Made by a program: the position numbers and the translations under genes. A stretch of 64,000 nt of DNA from Clostridium_AB sp036639235 (GTDB lineage Bacteria > Bacillota > Clostridia > Clostridiales > Caloramatoraceae), in the NCBI RefSeq assembly GCF_036639235.1, contig NZ_JAVWJB010000007.1:15853-79852 (forward strand), given 5' to 3'. This document shows, one piece after another, positions 23,557 to 31,583 of this stretch (its first letter is position 1; each line of letters opens with the position of its first letter). Under the pieces are notes generated by a model. It did no database searches and was not told the origin of the DNA. It worked only from the letters and a program-made list of their open reading frames with translations.

Positions 23557-23565
23557 ATTATATCA
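23557..23565 (-). promoter_or_regulatory. pnp extended -10 promoter element
   Basis: TGATATAAT on the minus strand is an extended -10; the -35 region is poor. Between the rpsO terminator and the pnp leader. Confidence 0.45.
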
Positions 23566-23600
23566 TATCATCTTTGTCTAATGACTAAATATTTTGCTGA

Positions 23601-23643
23601 AATAAAAAAAGATAAAATAATAGAGCGGATTAACCGCCCTATT
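23601..23643 (-). terminator. rpsO terminator
   Basis: AATAGGGCGG pairs with CCGCTCTATT (one wobble) with loop TTAAT, then a T-rich tract. Starts right after the rpsO stop. Confidence 0.85.
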
Positions 23644-23645
23644 AA

Positions 23646-23909
23646 TTACTTTCTTATTCCTAGTTCAGCTATGATAGCACGATATCTTTCAATATCAATC
23701 TTCTTAAGGTAGTTAAGAAGACCTCTTCTAGCTCCAACCATCTTTAAAAGACCTCTTCTTGAGTGGTGGTCCTTCATATGACCCTTAAGGTGACCAGTTA
23801 AATCGTTGATTCTTCTTGTAAGAATAGCGATTTGAACTTCTGGTGAACCAGTGTCTCCTTCGTGTCTTTGGTGCTTAAGAATAATTTCTTGCTTAATTGC
23901 TTTTTCCAT
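23646..23909 (-). CDS. rpsO: 30S ribosomal protein S15
   Basis: Primary 16S rRNA-binding protein of the small subunit platform. 87 residues from the ATG at 23909, which has GGAGG eight bases upstream; the longer frame would add five residues and lacks a site. Family blocks are clear: HEGDTGSPEVQIAILT, INDLTGHLKGHMKDHHSRRGL and KKIDIERYRAIIAELGIRK. It has its own promoter inside the end of ribF, a folded leader (23940-23986) and its own terminator, so it is a single-gene unit. In other bacteria S15 represses its own translation through such a leader. Confidence 0.97.
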   Translation of the reverse strand: MEKAIKQEIILKHQRHEGDTGSPEVQIAILTRRINDLTGHLKGHMKDHHSRRGLLKMVGARRGLLNYLKKIDIERYRAIIAELGIRK

Positions 23910-23939
23910 TGTTGTAACCTCCATTAATTTAAAGTATCC

Positions 23940-23986
23940 CCTTATGCCATGAAATTCGTTTGGAGAGTCGAATAACTTAGCATAGG
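23940..23986 (-). promoter_or_regulatory. structured rpsO leader RNA, candidate S15 autoregulatory site
   Basis: On the minus strand CCTATGC (23986-23980) pairs with GCATAAGG (23947-23940), enclosing an inner stem ATTCG with CGAAT (23973-23969 and 23958-23954). It lies in the roughly 80-base leader of rpsO. Known S15 leaders in Firmicutes are folded; assignment as such is inference. Confidence 0.5.
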
Positions 23987-23995
23987 TTCTAAAAT

Positions 23996-24024
23996 ATTAT
24001 ACCAAAGACATTAGTTATTGTAAA
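23996..24024 (-). promoter_or_regulatory. rpsO promoter
   Basis: TTTACA (24024-24019), 17-base spacer, TATAAT (24001-23996). The -35 lies within the last codons of ribF. Confidence 0.75.
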
Positions 24025-24946
24025 TATTATTTTTAAAGTACTCCTTAGCAGTTTCAATATCTATTGTAACTCTATCTATAAGGTCTCCAACAGAAGCGAA
24101 TTTAGTCTCATCACGTAGATACTCTAAAAACTCCACTTTAATCTCTTTACCATAAATATCTTTGTTAAAATCAAATATATTTGTTTCCATAACCCTAAAC
24201 TTACTTTCAACAGTAGGTGTATAACCTATATTGGTAATAGATGGATATATACTATTATCTACATGTGCAAGGGTTATGTAAACGCCATTTTTAAATGATA
24301 ATTTATCATCTATTATAACATTAGCAGTAGGAAAACCAATAGTATGTGCTAGACCCTTTCCACATACAACCTTTCCAGATTGGAAAAGATTATACCCAAG
24401 TAGTCTATTAGCCTCTTTAATGTTTCCAGTACTGATTTTTTCACGAATAATTGTACTTGATATCTTTTGGGATACAAATGAAACCCTTTCAACAACATTA
24501 AGGTCGTAATCAAGCACATCTTTTGATTGATGAAGAAGTAGAGAATTACCACGTCCTTCTTTTCCAAAAGTATAGTTATAACCACAAACAATAACCTTAG
24601 CCTTAAGATTATTAACAAGCCCCTTTAAAAAGTCCTTATCTTCAAGGTCCCTAAATTCACTATTAAAATTAACAAAGTACAAATAATCTACTCCTAAGGT
24701 TTCAATTATAGATGCCTTCGAATTGTTATCAGTAATAATCTTAGGTCCACCTGTCTCAAACAGTATACTTCTTGGGTGTTTGTTAAATGTTAGTACTGCA
24801 CTTTTTATACCTTTTTTCTTAGCTATATCAACAGCTTCACGTATTATGGCTTGATGGCCTCTATGTACTCCATCAAAGGTTCCAAGTGCAACACATATTG
24901 GTTCACTAGAACTTAATTTTTGAAAATCTCCGTTAATTATCTTCAT
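24011..24946 (-). CDS. ribF: bifunctional riboflavin kinase/FAD synthetase
   Basis: Converts riboflavin to FMN and FMN to FAD. The 311 residues have an N-terminal nucleotidyltransferase domain with LGTFDGVHRGH (21-31) and a substrate segment SSTIIREKISTG, then a C-terminal kinase domain with GFPTANV and GVYITLAHVD. Follows truB by 19 bases in the infB operon, a conserved placement in Firmicutes. No FMN riboswitch is seen near it. Its 3' end contains the rpsO promoter. Confidence 0.95.
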   Translation of the reverse strand: MKIINGDFQKLSSSEPICVALGTFDGVHRGHQAIIREAVDIAKKKGIKSAVLTFNKHPRSILFETGGPKIITDNNSKASIIETLGVDYLYFVNFNSEFRDLEDKDFLKGLVNNLKAKVIVCGYNYTFGKEGRGNSLLLHQSKDVLDYDLNVVERVSFVSQKISSTIIREKISTGNIKEANRLLGYNLFQSGKVVCGKGLAHTIGFPTANVIIDDKLSFKNGVYITLAHVDNSIYPSITNIGYTPTVESKFRVMETNIFDFNKDIYGKEIKVEFLEYLRDETKFASVGDLIDRVTIDIETAKEYFKNNIYNN

Positions 24947-24965
24947 CTTATTACCCTACCCAGAT

Positions 24966-25838
24966 CTAAAACATTAGTTTATCAATTTTAAATGTACTCC
25001 CTTTAACATGTCCAATACCTAAAAAAGTATTTGGCATTAAAAATCCTTTAACCTTCTCACCTTCTTTTATAGGTGAATCTAAAGTAATCTTAACAGGATT
25101 TCCATTTAAAACTTTATCCCTATGTTTATTATCAATAAAAACCGAGTCCATTTCAAGTCCATATTCTATAGGATATAAAATATTTTCTATATTCTCTAGA
25201 GAAATGTCCTTAAGATTCACTGCACTTTCAATGGTAAAAGGTCCTGTTTGACTTCTAAGTAAAAAACTCATATACCCGTAGCATCCAAGCATATCACCAA
25301 GATCCTTACATATACTTCTAATATAAGTTCCCTTAGAGCATTTTATTTTAAGAGATATACGAGGAAGTGAAAAATCTAAAACTTCAATAGAGTGAATTAT
25401 TACCTTTCTAGTTGGAACAACAAACTCTTCACCCTCTCTTGCTAAGTCATAGGCTCTTTTACCATTAATTTTAATAGCTGAATACTTAGGGGGAATCTGA
25501 GTAATTTCCCCTTTAAAGTTATTAAGCTTATCCATAAACATATCATATGTTACATGTGAATAATCACTAAAATCTTCATGTAAAAACTCACCATACTTAT
25601 CATAGGTATCTGTTTCATTGCCAAGTGTAAGTTCACAAATATACTCTTTACTTTGGTCTGTTAGGTACTGGGCAATTTTAGTTCCTTGACCAAGACAAAT
25701 TGGTAAAACCCCAGCTGCTCCAGGATCAAGTGTACCAGTATGTCCAACCTTTTTCATTTTAAGAGTTCTTCTGACATATGAAACAACATCATGTGAGGTC
25801 ATTCCAGGTGGCTTTAATATGTTAAGTATTCCATTCAT
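24966..25838 (-). CDS. truB: tRNA pseudouridine(55) synthase
   Basis: Makes the T-loop pseudouridine at tRNA position 55. The 290-residue protein opens with GILNILKPPGMTSHDVV and has the catalytic Asp38 in GHTGTLDPGAAGVLP. RSICKDLG and the C-terminal PUA-like region complete the family pattern. It begins three bases after nrnA ends, with AAGGAG 12 bases upstream, suggesting coupling. Part of the nusA-infB-rbfA-nrnA-truB-ribF unit. Confidence 0.96.
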   Translation of the reverse strand: MNGILNILKPPGMTSHDVVSYVRRTLKMKKVGHTGTLDPGAAGVLPICLGQGTKIAQYLTDQSKEYICELTLGNETDTYDKYGEFLHEDFSDYSHVTYDMFMDKLNNFKGEITQIPPKYSAIKINGKRAYDLAREGEEFVVPTRKVIIHSIEVLDFSLPRISLKIKCSKGTYIRSICKDLGDMLGCYGYMSFLLRSQTGPFTIESAVNLKDISLENIENILYPIEYGLEMDSVFIDNKHRDKVLNGNPVKITLDSPIKEGEKVKGFLMPNTFLGIGHVKGSTFKIDKLMF

Positions 25839-25841
25839 CCT

Positions 25842-26795
25842 TTAAATGATCTCCTTTATCTTAGAAAGTAAACTATCTATTACAAAATCAATATCTCCAC
25901 TTATAGCACAGCCGGCAGCTCTTATATGACCACCACCACTAAAGCTTTCCGCAACAAATCTAACATCAGCATAGTTTTTTGAACGTATACTTATTTTATA
26001 TAGATTATCAGACTTTTTCTTAATTAAGACTGATACTTCAACAGTATCAATATCTCTACCTATATTAACAATATCTCCAGTTTCATTTTCATCCACACCT
26101 GACTCTTTAATAATTTCATCAGATAAATAGATAATTGCTAGCTTATCATCAAAGTAAAACTTAAGCTCATTAGTAGCTAGTGCCGTAAGCTTAAGCTGCT
26201 GCTTTGTTTTCTCATCTAAAAGCCTATTATATATCTTTGAATGATCTATATTAAATTCCATAAGATTAGCTGCTGAAATTAAAGTTGATGGAGAGGTATT
26301 GGAATATTTAAAACCCCCTGTATCAGAAACAATTGATGTATAAAGACATATTGCAACGTTTCTGTCTATTGGAAGTTCCCCCTCTTTCATAATACTAAAA
26401 AGCATTTCACCAACACTTGATATTTCAGGACACACATAATTATGTGTTCCATAATAGTCATTTGACTTATGATGGTCTATATTAATTACAGTTGTTTCTT
26501 TAAGTAAAATATCTGAAAAACTAAGTCTTTTAGTGTCTCCACAATCAAGTGCAAAAACTACATCATACTTAACACTCGGAGCCTCTGTAATAATATTACT
26601 TGCACCCTCTAAAAAGCTAAGTCTTTTTGGAACCACATCATTTAAATACACATTAACGTTTTTGTTAAGAAGTTTAAGACAGTTATATAGACCTAACATA
26701 GAACCCATACAATCTCCATCTGGAGACGTATGGGATACTATTGCAAAGTTATTATTTAATTTAATAAGGTCTATAATGGTTTTTACACTAGTCAT
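25842..26795 (-). CDS. nrnA: DHH-family oligoribonuclease/pAp phosphatase NrnA
   Basis: Degrades 2-5 nucleotide RNAs and dephosphorylates pAp, replacing Orn in Firmicutes. The 317 residues show the DHH phosphoesterase motifs (HTSPDGDCMGS at 22-31, FALDCGDTKRLSF, NIDHHKSND) and the DHHA1 motif SGGGHIRAAG near the C-terminus. The start overlaps the end of rbfA by eight bases, so the pair is translationally coupled. Placement between rbfA and truB is standard for this cluster. Confidence 0.93.
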   Translation of the reverse strand: MTSVKTIIDLIKLNNNFAIVSHTSPDGDCMGSMLGLYNCLKLLNKNVNVYLNDVVPKRLSFLEGASNIITEAPSVKYDVVFALDCGDTKRLSFSDILLKETTVINIDHHKSNDYYGTHNYVCPEISSVGEMLFSIMKEGELPIDRNVAICLYTSIVSDTGGFKYSNTSPSTLISAANLMEFNIDHSKIYNRLLDEKTKQQLKLTALATNELKFYFDDKLAIIYLSDEIIKESGVDENETGDIVNIGRDIDTVEVSVLIKKKSDNLYKISIRSKNYADVRFVAESFSGGGHIRAAGCAISGDIDFVIDSLLSKIKEII

Positions 26796-27138
26796 TCTTC
26801 TTTATATCAGAAAGAATTTTATTAATGTGTAAACCATGTTCTAAAGACTCGTCTATTTCAAACAGAATTTCAGGTGTATATCTAACCTTAATCTTGCTTG
26901 CAACTTCACGTCTAATGAATCCAGCAGCACTTCTTAAGCCTTGTATACACTTAACCTTAGCTTCCTTATCACCAAATACACTAATATATGCCTTAGCATA
27001 TCGTAAGTCTTTTGTTACATCAACCCTAGTTACTGTTGTAAGCATTGGTACTCTAGGATCCTTAATATTGTTTTGTATAATATCACTTAGAATCTTTCTG
27101 ATTTCCTCAGAAAGTCTAACTGTTCTATTAAATGCCAT
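26788..27138 (-). CDS. rbfA: 30S ribosome-binding factor A
   Basis: Cold-shock KH-type factor that helps mature the 16S 5' end. 116 residues, the family size, with RLSEEIRKILSDIIQNNIKDPRV, VTRVDVTKDLRYAKAYIS and the C-terminal RYTPEILFEIDESLEHG. The ribosome site AGAGGTG precedes the ATG at 27138. It lies 15 bases after infB and overlaps nrnA, consistent with the operon. Confidence 0.95.
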   Translation of the reverse strand: MAFNRTVRLSEEIRKILSDIIQNNIKDPRVPMLTTVTRVDVTKDLRYAKAYISVFGDKEAKVKCIQGLRSAAGFIRREVASKIKVRYTPEILFEIDESLEHGLHINKILSDIKKND

Positions 27139-27153
27139 ATACTACTTCACCTC

Positions 27154-29250
27154 TTATTTTCTTTCAATTTCTTCCATAGTATATCCTTCAATAACATCGT
27201 CTTCCTTAAGGTCATTAAACTTTTCTATTGTTATACCACATTCGAATCCAGTAGCAACTTCCTTCGCATCATCCTTAAATCTCTTAAGTGATGAAAGCTT
27301 ACCTTCAAATATAACAATACCATCTCTAATAACTCTAACGCTGTTATTTCTATTTATCTTACCATCTTCTACATAGCATCCAGCAATTGTTCCAACACTT
27401 GATACCTTAAATGTAGTTCTAACGTTAAGTTTTGCTGTAATAACTTCCTTATATATAGGGTCTAGCATCCCCTTCATAGCAGCAGTTACATCGTCAATAG
27501 CATGGTAGATAACTCTATACGTTTTGATTTCAACCTTTTCTTTTTCAGCGAGTACTCTAGCAAGTGAATCAGGTCTTACATTAAATCCTATAATAATAGC
27601 ATTTGATGCTGAAGCTAGTGTAACGTCTGTTTCAGAAATAGCTCCCACTCCACCGTGGATAACTCTAACTCTAACCTCATCATTTGATAGCTTAACAAGT
27701 GATTGTCTTACTGCCTCAACAGAACCTTGAACGTCTGCCTTAATAATAATGTTAAGATCCTTAACTTTACCCTCTTGTATTTGGCTAAATAGCTCTTCAA
27801 GTGAAAGCTTAGCAGTGCTTGCATAGAACTTTTCCTTGTTCTTGTTTTCAACAATTGTAGCTACTTGTCTAGCAGTCTTTTCGTCTTGAACTGCATAAAT
27901 AATATCTCCACCGCTTGGAGCATGTGAAAGTCCTAGTACCTCAACTGGCATTGAAGGTCCTGCTGATTTAACATTCTTACCCTTGTCGTTAATCATAGCT
28001 CTAACTTTACCGTAAGCTGAGTCAACAACAATTGAGTCTCCAACCTTAAGAGTTCCATTTTGTACAAGAATAGTAGCAACAGGTCCTCTTCCCTTATCTA
28101 GTTGAGCCTCAACAACAATACCCTTAGCAAGTCTGTTAGGATTTGCCTTAAGGTCCTGCATTTCTGACATTAGAACTATCATTTCAAGTAGGTTATCAAT
28201 ACCATCTCCTGTTTTAGCTGAAACAGGTACACAAACAGTATCTCCACCCCAATCTTCTGAAACAAGCTCATGCTCTGTAAGTTCTTGTTTAACTCTCTCT
28301 GGGTTAGCAGCTGGTTTATCCATTTTGTTAATAGCAACAATTATAGGTACTCCTGCCGCCTTAGCATGGTTAATAGCCTCAGCAGTTTGTGGCATTACAC
28401 CATCATCTGCAGCAACAACTAGTATTGCGATGTCAGTAGCCTGAGCTCCTCTAGCTCTCATTGATGTAAACGCAGCGTGTCCTGGAGTATCAAGGAATGT
28501 TACCTTTTCCCCATTAACGTCTACTGTATATGCACCAATGTGCTGAGTGATTCCACCTGCTTCTGTTGAAGTAACCTTAGCACTTCTAATATAGTCAAGT
28601 AGAGATGTTTTACCGTGGTCAACGTGTCCCATTACTGTAACTACTGGTGGTCTTTTTACAAGATCCTTCTCATCGTCTTCAAAGTCATTTACAAGAATTT
28701 CTTCTTTTTCTTTGACTTCTTCTATTTCTAATAATAAATCATATTCTTCTGCTATTTTTTCAGCAACTTCAAAACTAATTTCATTATTTACATTTGCCAT
28801 TACGCCCATAAACATAAGCTTCTTAATAACTTCAGCTGTTGGCTTGTTGATTCTTTCACAAAAATCCTTAACTCTTATGCTTTCTGGAATGGTAATTATT
28901 CCTATATCCATCTTATCCTCATCCTTACTTGAGGGATATTCATCCCTCTTATTTTTTCCCTTGTTTTTCTTTTTAGAAAATGATTTTTCTTCTAATTCAT
29001 GCTGTTCGTATTTTTCATGTTCTTCGAATTTACTAGCTGGTTCAGCTGAATCTTGTGAGTCAGTTGAATCCTTATCTTTTGATTTTTGAAGTTCCTCTAA
29101 GAACTCAGTAACTATTGAAGCCTCATCGCCTTCGATAACACTCATATGATTCTTAACTTCAATACCAAACTCTTTATTTAAAAGCTCGATAAGTTCTTTA
29201 CTACTCATTTCACTTTGCTTTGCCAGTTCATATATTCTAATTTTTGACAA
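27154..29250 (-). CDS. infB: translation initiation factor IF-2
   Basis: GTPase that delivers initiator tRNA to the ribosome. I start at TTG 29250 (698 residues) because GGGGG is eight bases upstream and the resulting SKIRIYELAKQ matches IF-2 N-termini. Order: short N-terminal domain, a Lys/Glu-rich linker (about 60-115), second IF2-N fold, G domain with GHVDHGKT (208-215), DTPGH and NKMD, then beta-barrels and the C-terminal fMet-tRNA domain. The N-terminal region is compact relative to enteric IF-2. Overlaps the end of ylxQ by 14 bases. Confidence 0.96.
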   Translation of the reverse strand: MSKIRIYELAKQSEMSSKELIELLNKEFGIEVKNHMSVIEGDEASIVTEFLEELQKSKDKDSTDSQDSAEPASKFEEHEKYEQHELEEKSFSKKKNKGKNKRDEYPSSKDEDKMDIGIITIPESIRVKDFCERINKPTAEVIKKLMFMGVMANVNNEISFEVAEKIAEEYDLLLEIEEVKEKEEILVNDFEDDEKDLVKRPPVVTVMGHVDHGKTSLLDYIRSAKVTSTEAGGITQHIGAYTVDVNGEKVTFLDTPGHAAFTSMRARGAQATDIAILVVAADDGVMPQTAEAINHAKAAGVPIIVAINKMDKPAANPERVKQELTEHELVSEDWGGDTVCVPVSAKTGDGIDNLLEMIVLMSEMQDLKANPNRLAKGIVVEAQLDKGRGPVATILVQNGTLKVGDSIVVDSAYGKVRAMINDKGKNVKSAGPSMPVEVLGLSHAPSGGDIIYAVQDEKTARQVATIVENKNKEKFYASTAKLSLEELFSQIQEGKVKDLNIIIKADVQGSVEAVRQSLVKLSNDEVRVRVIHGGVGAISETDVTLASASNAIIIGFNVRPDSLARVLAEKEKVEIKTYRVIYHAIDDVTAAMKGMLDPIYKEVITAKLNVRTTFKVSSVGTIAGCYVEDGKINRNNSVRVIRDGIVIFEGKLSSLKRFKDDAKEVATGFECGITIEKFNDLKEDDVIEGYTMEEIERK

Positions 29251-29569
29251 TACATTCACCCCCATTTTTTATGTGAGAAGCTTTCTCTTTAAACGCTTTT
29301 GCAAAACCAGCATTTTTTATACCGAGTACACTTCTTGGAGACTTTCCTATAGCATAACCTAGATCATCTTTATCACCAATAATAAGATATTCAAGGTTTT
29401 TTCTAGATGCAAGTGCTGTAAACCTATTCTTAGTGTTATTACTTGCATCCGCTGAAATAATCAGAAAAACAACGTTATTTTTTTTGATCTCAATTTCTAC
29501 AGTATCATCACCTGAACAAAGATTTCCTGATTTTTGCATAAGACCTAAAAAGCTATAAATCTTATTCAT
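29237..29569 (-). CDS. ylxQ: L7Ae-family RNA-binding protein YlxQ
   Basis: A 110-residue L7Ae/L30e-fold protein that in Bacillus associates with K-turn RNA; function otherwise open. The fold is visible in LMQKSGNLCSGDDTVEIEIKK... VVFLIISADASNNTKNRF and GDKDDLGYAIGKSPRSVLGI. Its ATG overlaps the end of ylxR by eight bases with a weak ribosome site, implying coupling. It is in its usual place between ylxR and infB. Confidence 0.88.
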   Translation of the reverse strand: MNKIYSFLGLMQKSGNLCSGDDTVEIEIKKNNVVFLIISADASNNTKNRFTALASRKNLEYLIIGDKDDLGYAIGKSPRSVLGIKNAGFAKAFKEKASHIKNGGECIVKN

Positions 29570-29828
29570 TAGAAATCTCGCCCATTAATTGTTCATAAAT
29601 CTCAGGTGATATACTAATTCCAAGTGCTCTTTCAAATTTTTTTGCTTTAAAAGCCTTATCAAAACACTCAGTACATTTACATATATATGACCCTCTACCA
29701 GGAGCTTTCCCAACTAGGTCAATTTTAATTTCATTTTCTTTATTCTTAACAACTCTAATAAGATCCTTCTTAGCCTTCATTTCTTGACAGCCAAGACACA
29801 TTCTTGTAGGAGTCTTTTTTATCTTCAC
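29562..29828 (-). CDS. ylxR: YlxR (RnpM), RNase P-modulating protein
   Basis: An 88-residue DUF448 protein. The Bacillus homologue is reported to bind the RNase P RNA and modulate its activity. RMCLGCQEMKAKKDLIRVV and GRGSYICKCTECFDKAFKAKKFERAL are the two halves of the signature, with paired cysteines. The start codon is GTG at 29828, one base overlapping the nusA stop, with GGAGAGG upstream. Part of rimP-nusA-ylxR-ylxQ-infB. Confidence 0.9.
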   Translation of the reverse strand: MKIKKTPTRMCLGCQEMKAKKDLIRVVKNKENEIKIDLVGKAPGRGSYICKCTECFDKAFKAKKFERALGISISPEIYEQLMGEISNE

Positions 29829-30952
29829 TATATATCCTCTCCTTCAATAACTGGAACTTCAACTTCTTGAGATTCAGTCATAGAAACAACCTGATCATTA
29901 GTAAAGTTTTGACATTCTGCTGCCTGTGATTCACTCTTAATATCAATCTTCCAACCTGTAAGCTTAGCTGATAGTCTAGCATTTTGTCCTTCTTTACCTA
30001 TAGCAAGTGATAATTGGTAATCAGGTACTATAACCTTAGCACTCTTCTCTTCCTCATTAACACTAACACTTACAACCTTTGATGGGCTAAGTGCATTTGC
30101 AATAAATTCAGCAGGGTCTTTGCTCCACTTAACAATATCGATTTTTTCACCCTTAAGCTCTGAAACTATGTTTTGAACTCTCATTCCACTTGGTCCAACA
30201 CATGCACCAGTAGCATCAACATTCTCATCCTTTGAGAAAACTGCAATTTTAGTTCTTGATCCAGCTTCTCTTGCTATGCTTTTGATTTCAACTATTCCAT
30301 CAAATATCTCTGGAACTTCAATTTCAAATAGTCTCTTAATTATTCCAGGATGTGTTCTTGAAATAACTATATTAGGTCCCTTTGAAGTCTTCTTAACTTC
30401 AACAACATAAAACTTAAGAATATCTCCGTGTTTATATATCTCTGATGGCATTTGCTCAGTTGGAGTTAGGAAAGTTTCAAGTCTTCCTATATCAACTAGT
30501 ATATTTTGCTTTTCTTTCTTTTGAACTATACCAGTTATAATATCATTTTCCTTTTCAACTAACTCTTTGTATATTACGTCTCTTTCAGCTTCTTTAATCT
30601 CTTGGATAACTCTTTGTCTAGCGTTTTGGGCTGCAACTCTTCCGAATTCTCTAGGATTAACTTCTATATCAACTACATCATCTAGTTCATATGTAAGATT
30701 AATTGCCTTAGCGTCCTCTAAACTAATCTCAAGCAGGTTATCATAAACATCTTCAACAACCTTCTTTTGAGCGTAAACATGTGTTTCTCCAGTTTCTTTG
30801 TTAATTGTAACCTTAGCATTTTGTGAAGTTCCGTAGTTCTTCTTATATGCTGAGATTAGTGATGATTCTAGTGATTCGAATATTATATCCTTTTCAATTC
30901 CTTTAAGGCTTGCTATTTCAAGTAGTGAGTCTATAAACTCATTGTTAATCAT
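29828..30952 (-). CDS. nusA: transcription termination/antitermination factor NusA
   Basis: RNA polymerase-associated factor controlling pausing, termination and antitermination. 374 residues: N-terminal polymerase-binding domain (1-125), S1 domain (GIVQKKEKQNILVDIGRLE), and two KH domains (GACVGPSGMRVQNIVSEL; LAIGKEGQNARLSAKLTGW). It lacks the acidic C-terminal repeats of enteric NusA, as is normal in Firmicutes. The ATG follows GGGAGG. Second gene of the rimP operon. Confidence 0.97.
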   Translation of the reverse strand: MINNEFIDSLLEIASLKGIEKDIIFESLESSLISAYKKNYGTSQNAKVTINKETGETHVYAQKKVVEDVYDNLLEISLEDAKAINLTYELDDVVDIEVNPREFGRVAAQNARQRVIQEIKEAERDVIYKELVEKENDIITGIVQKKEKQNILVDIGRLETFLTPTEQMPSEIYKHGDILKFYVVEVKKTSKGPNIVISRTHPGIIKRLFEIEVPEIFDGIVEIKSIAREAGSRTKIAVFSKDENVDATGACVGPSGMRVQNIVSELKGEKIDIVKWSKDPAEFIANALSPSKVVSVSVNEEEKSAKVIVPDYQLSLAIGKEGQNARLSAKLTGWKIDIKSESQAAECQNFTNDQVVSMTESQEVEVPVIEGEDI

Positions 30953-30973
30953 TTTTAAATTCCTCCCAAAATT

Positions 30974-31432
30974 TTAAAAATCATTTAGTCGTACAGAAGC
31001 TACTAAACTTTTATCTATTTCGATGTTATTATTATCGATTGTAATTATTATATTATTGTCAGTGTATCCATTTAGAATACCGTCAACAAACTTCTTATCC
31101 ATAAACGGTTTGTAGAATTTTATTTTAATTTTCTTACCATTATATTTGATAAAGTCGCTTTCTTTTTTAAGTGGTCTATCAAGTCCTGGTGAAGAAACTT
31201 CAAGATAGTAAGACTCTTTAATTGGGTCTACTTCATCTAATTTATCGCCTACTGCTCTACTTACAGCTGCACAATCTTCAATTTGAATACCGTTTTCTGA
31301 ATCTATATAAAATCTTAAATACCATTCGCCATCTTCTTTAATATATTCTATATCAACTAATTCATATCCAAGTGATTCAACTAATGGTGCTGTAAATTCT
31401 TCTATAGTTAGTTCTAAAGATTTCTTGCTCAT
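30974..31432 (-). CDS. rimP: ribosome maturation factor RimP
   Basis: Assists 30S subunit assembly, working near S12 and the central pseudoknot. The 152 residues show SLGYELVDIEYIKEDGEWYLRFYID, EDCAAVSRAVGDKLDE and YYLEVSSPGLDRPLK, typical of the family. First gene of the operon that continues to ribF. The ATG follows GGGAGGG. A promoter at 31554-31582 and a GNRA-capped hairpin lie in the roughly 120-base leader. Confidence 0.95.
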   Translation of the reverse strand: MSKKSLELTIEEFTAPLVESLGYELVDIEYIKEDGEWYLRFYIDSENGIQIEDCAAVSRAVGDKLDEVDPIKESYYLEVSSPGLDRPLKKESDFIKYNGKKIKIKFYKPFMDKKFVDGILNGYTDNNIIITIDNNNIEIDKSLVASVRLNDF

Positions 31433-31500
31433 TTTGGCCCTCCCATCTTATATTTATTATTTGTATAAACACATAGCTTATATTCATGAAAACATAAATG

Positions 31501-31524
31501 AAAGAGTGGGTTTCCCCACTCTTT
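31501..31524 (-). terminator. GAAA-tetraloop hairpin between polC and rimP
   Basis: AAAGAGTGGG pairs perfectly with CCCACTCTTT, capped by GAAA. The T run after it is weak. It could be the polC terminator or, being downstream of the rimP promoter, an attenuator of the nusA operon. Confidence 0.6.
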
Positions 31525-31553
31525 ATTCATTAAGTATATATGCTGTTTATAAC

Positions 31554-31582
31554 ATTATAACATTAAGTGTTTTTTTTTACAA
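31554..31582 (-). promoter_or_regulatory. rimP-nusA operon promoter
   Basis: TTGTAA (31582-31577), 17-base spacer, TATAAT (31559-31554), beginning two bases beyond the polC stop codon. Confidence 0.65.
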
Positions 31583-31583
31583 G

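Noticed and set aside
26825..27376. 183-codon open frame antisense to rbfA and infB
   Set aside because: Crosses two well-supported genes with no start signals; a mirror of their codon usage.
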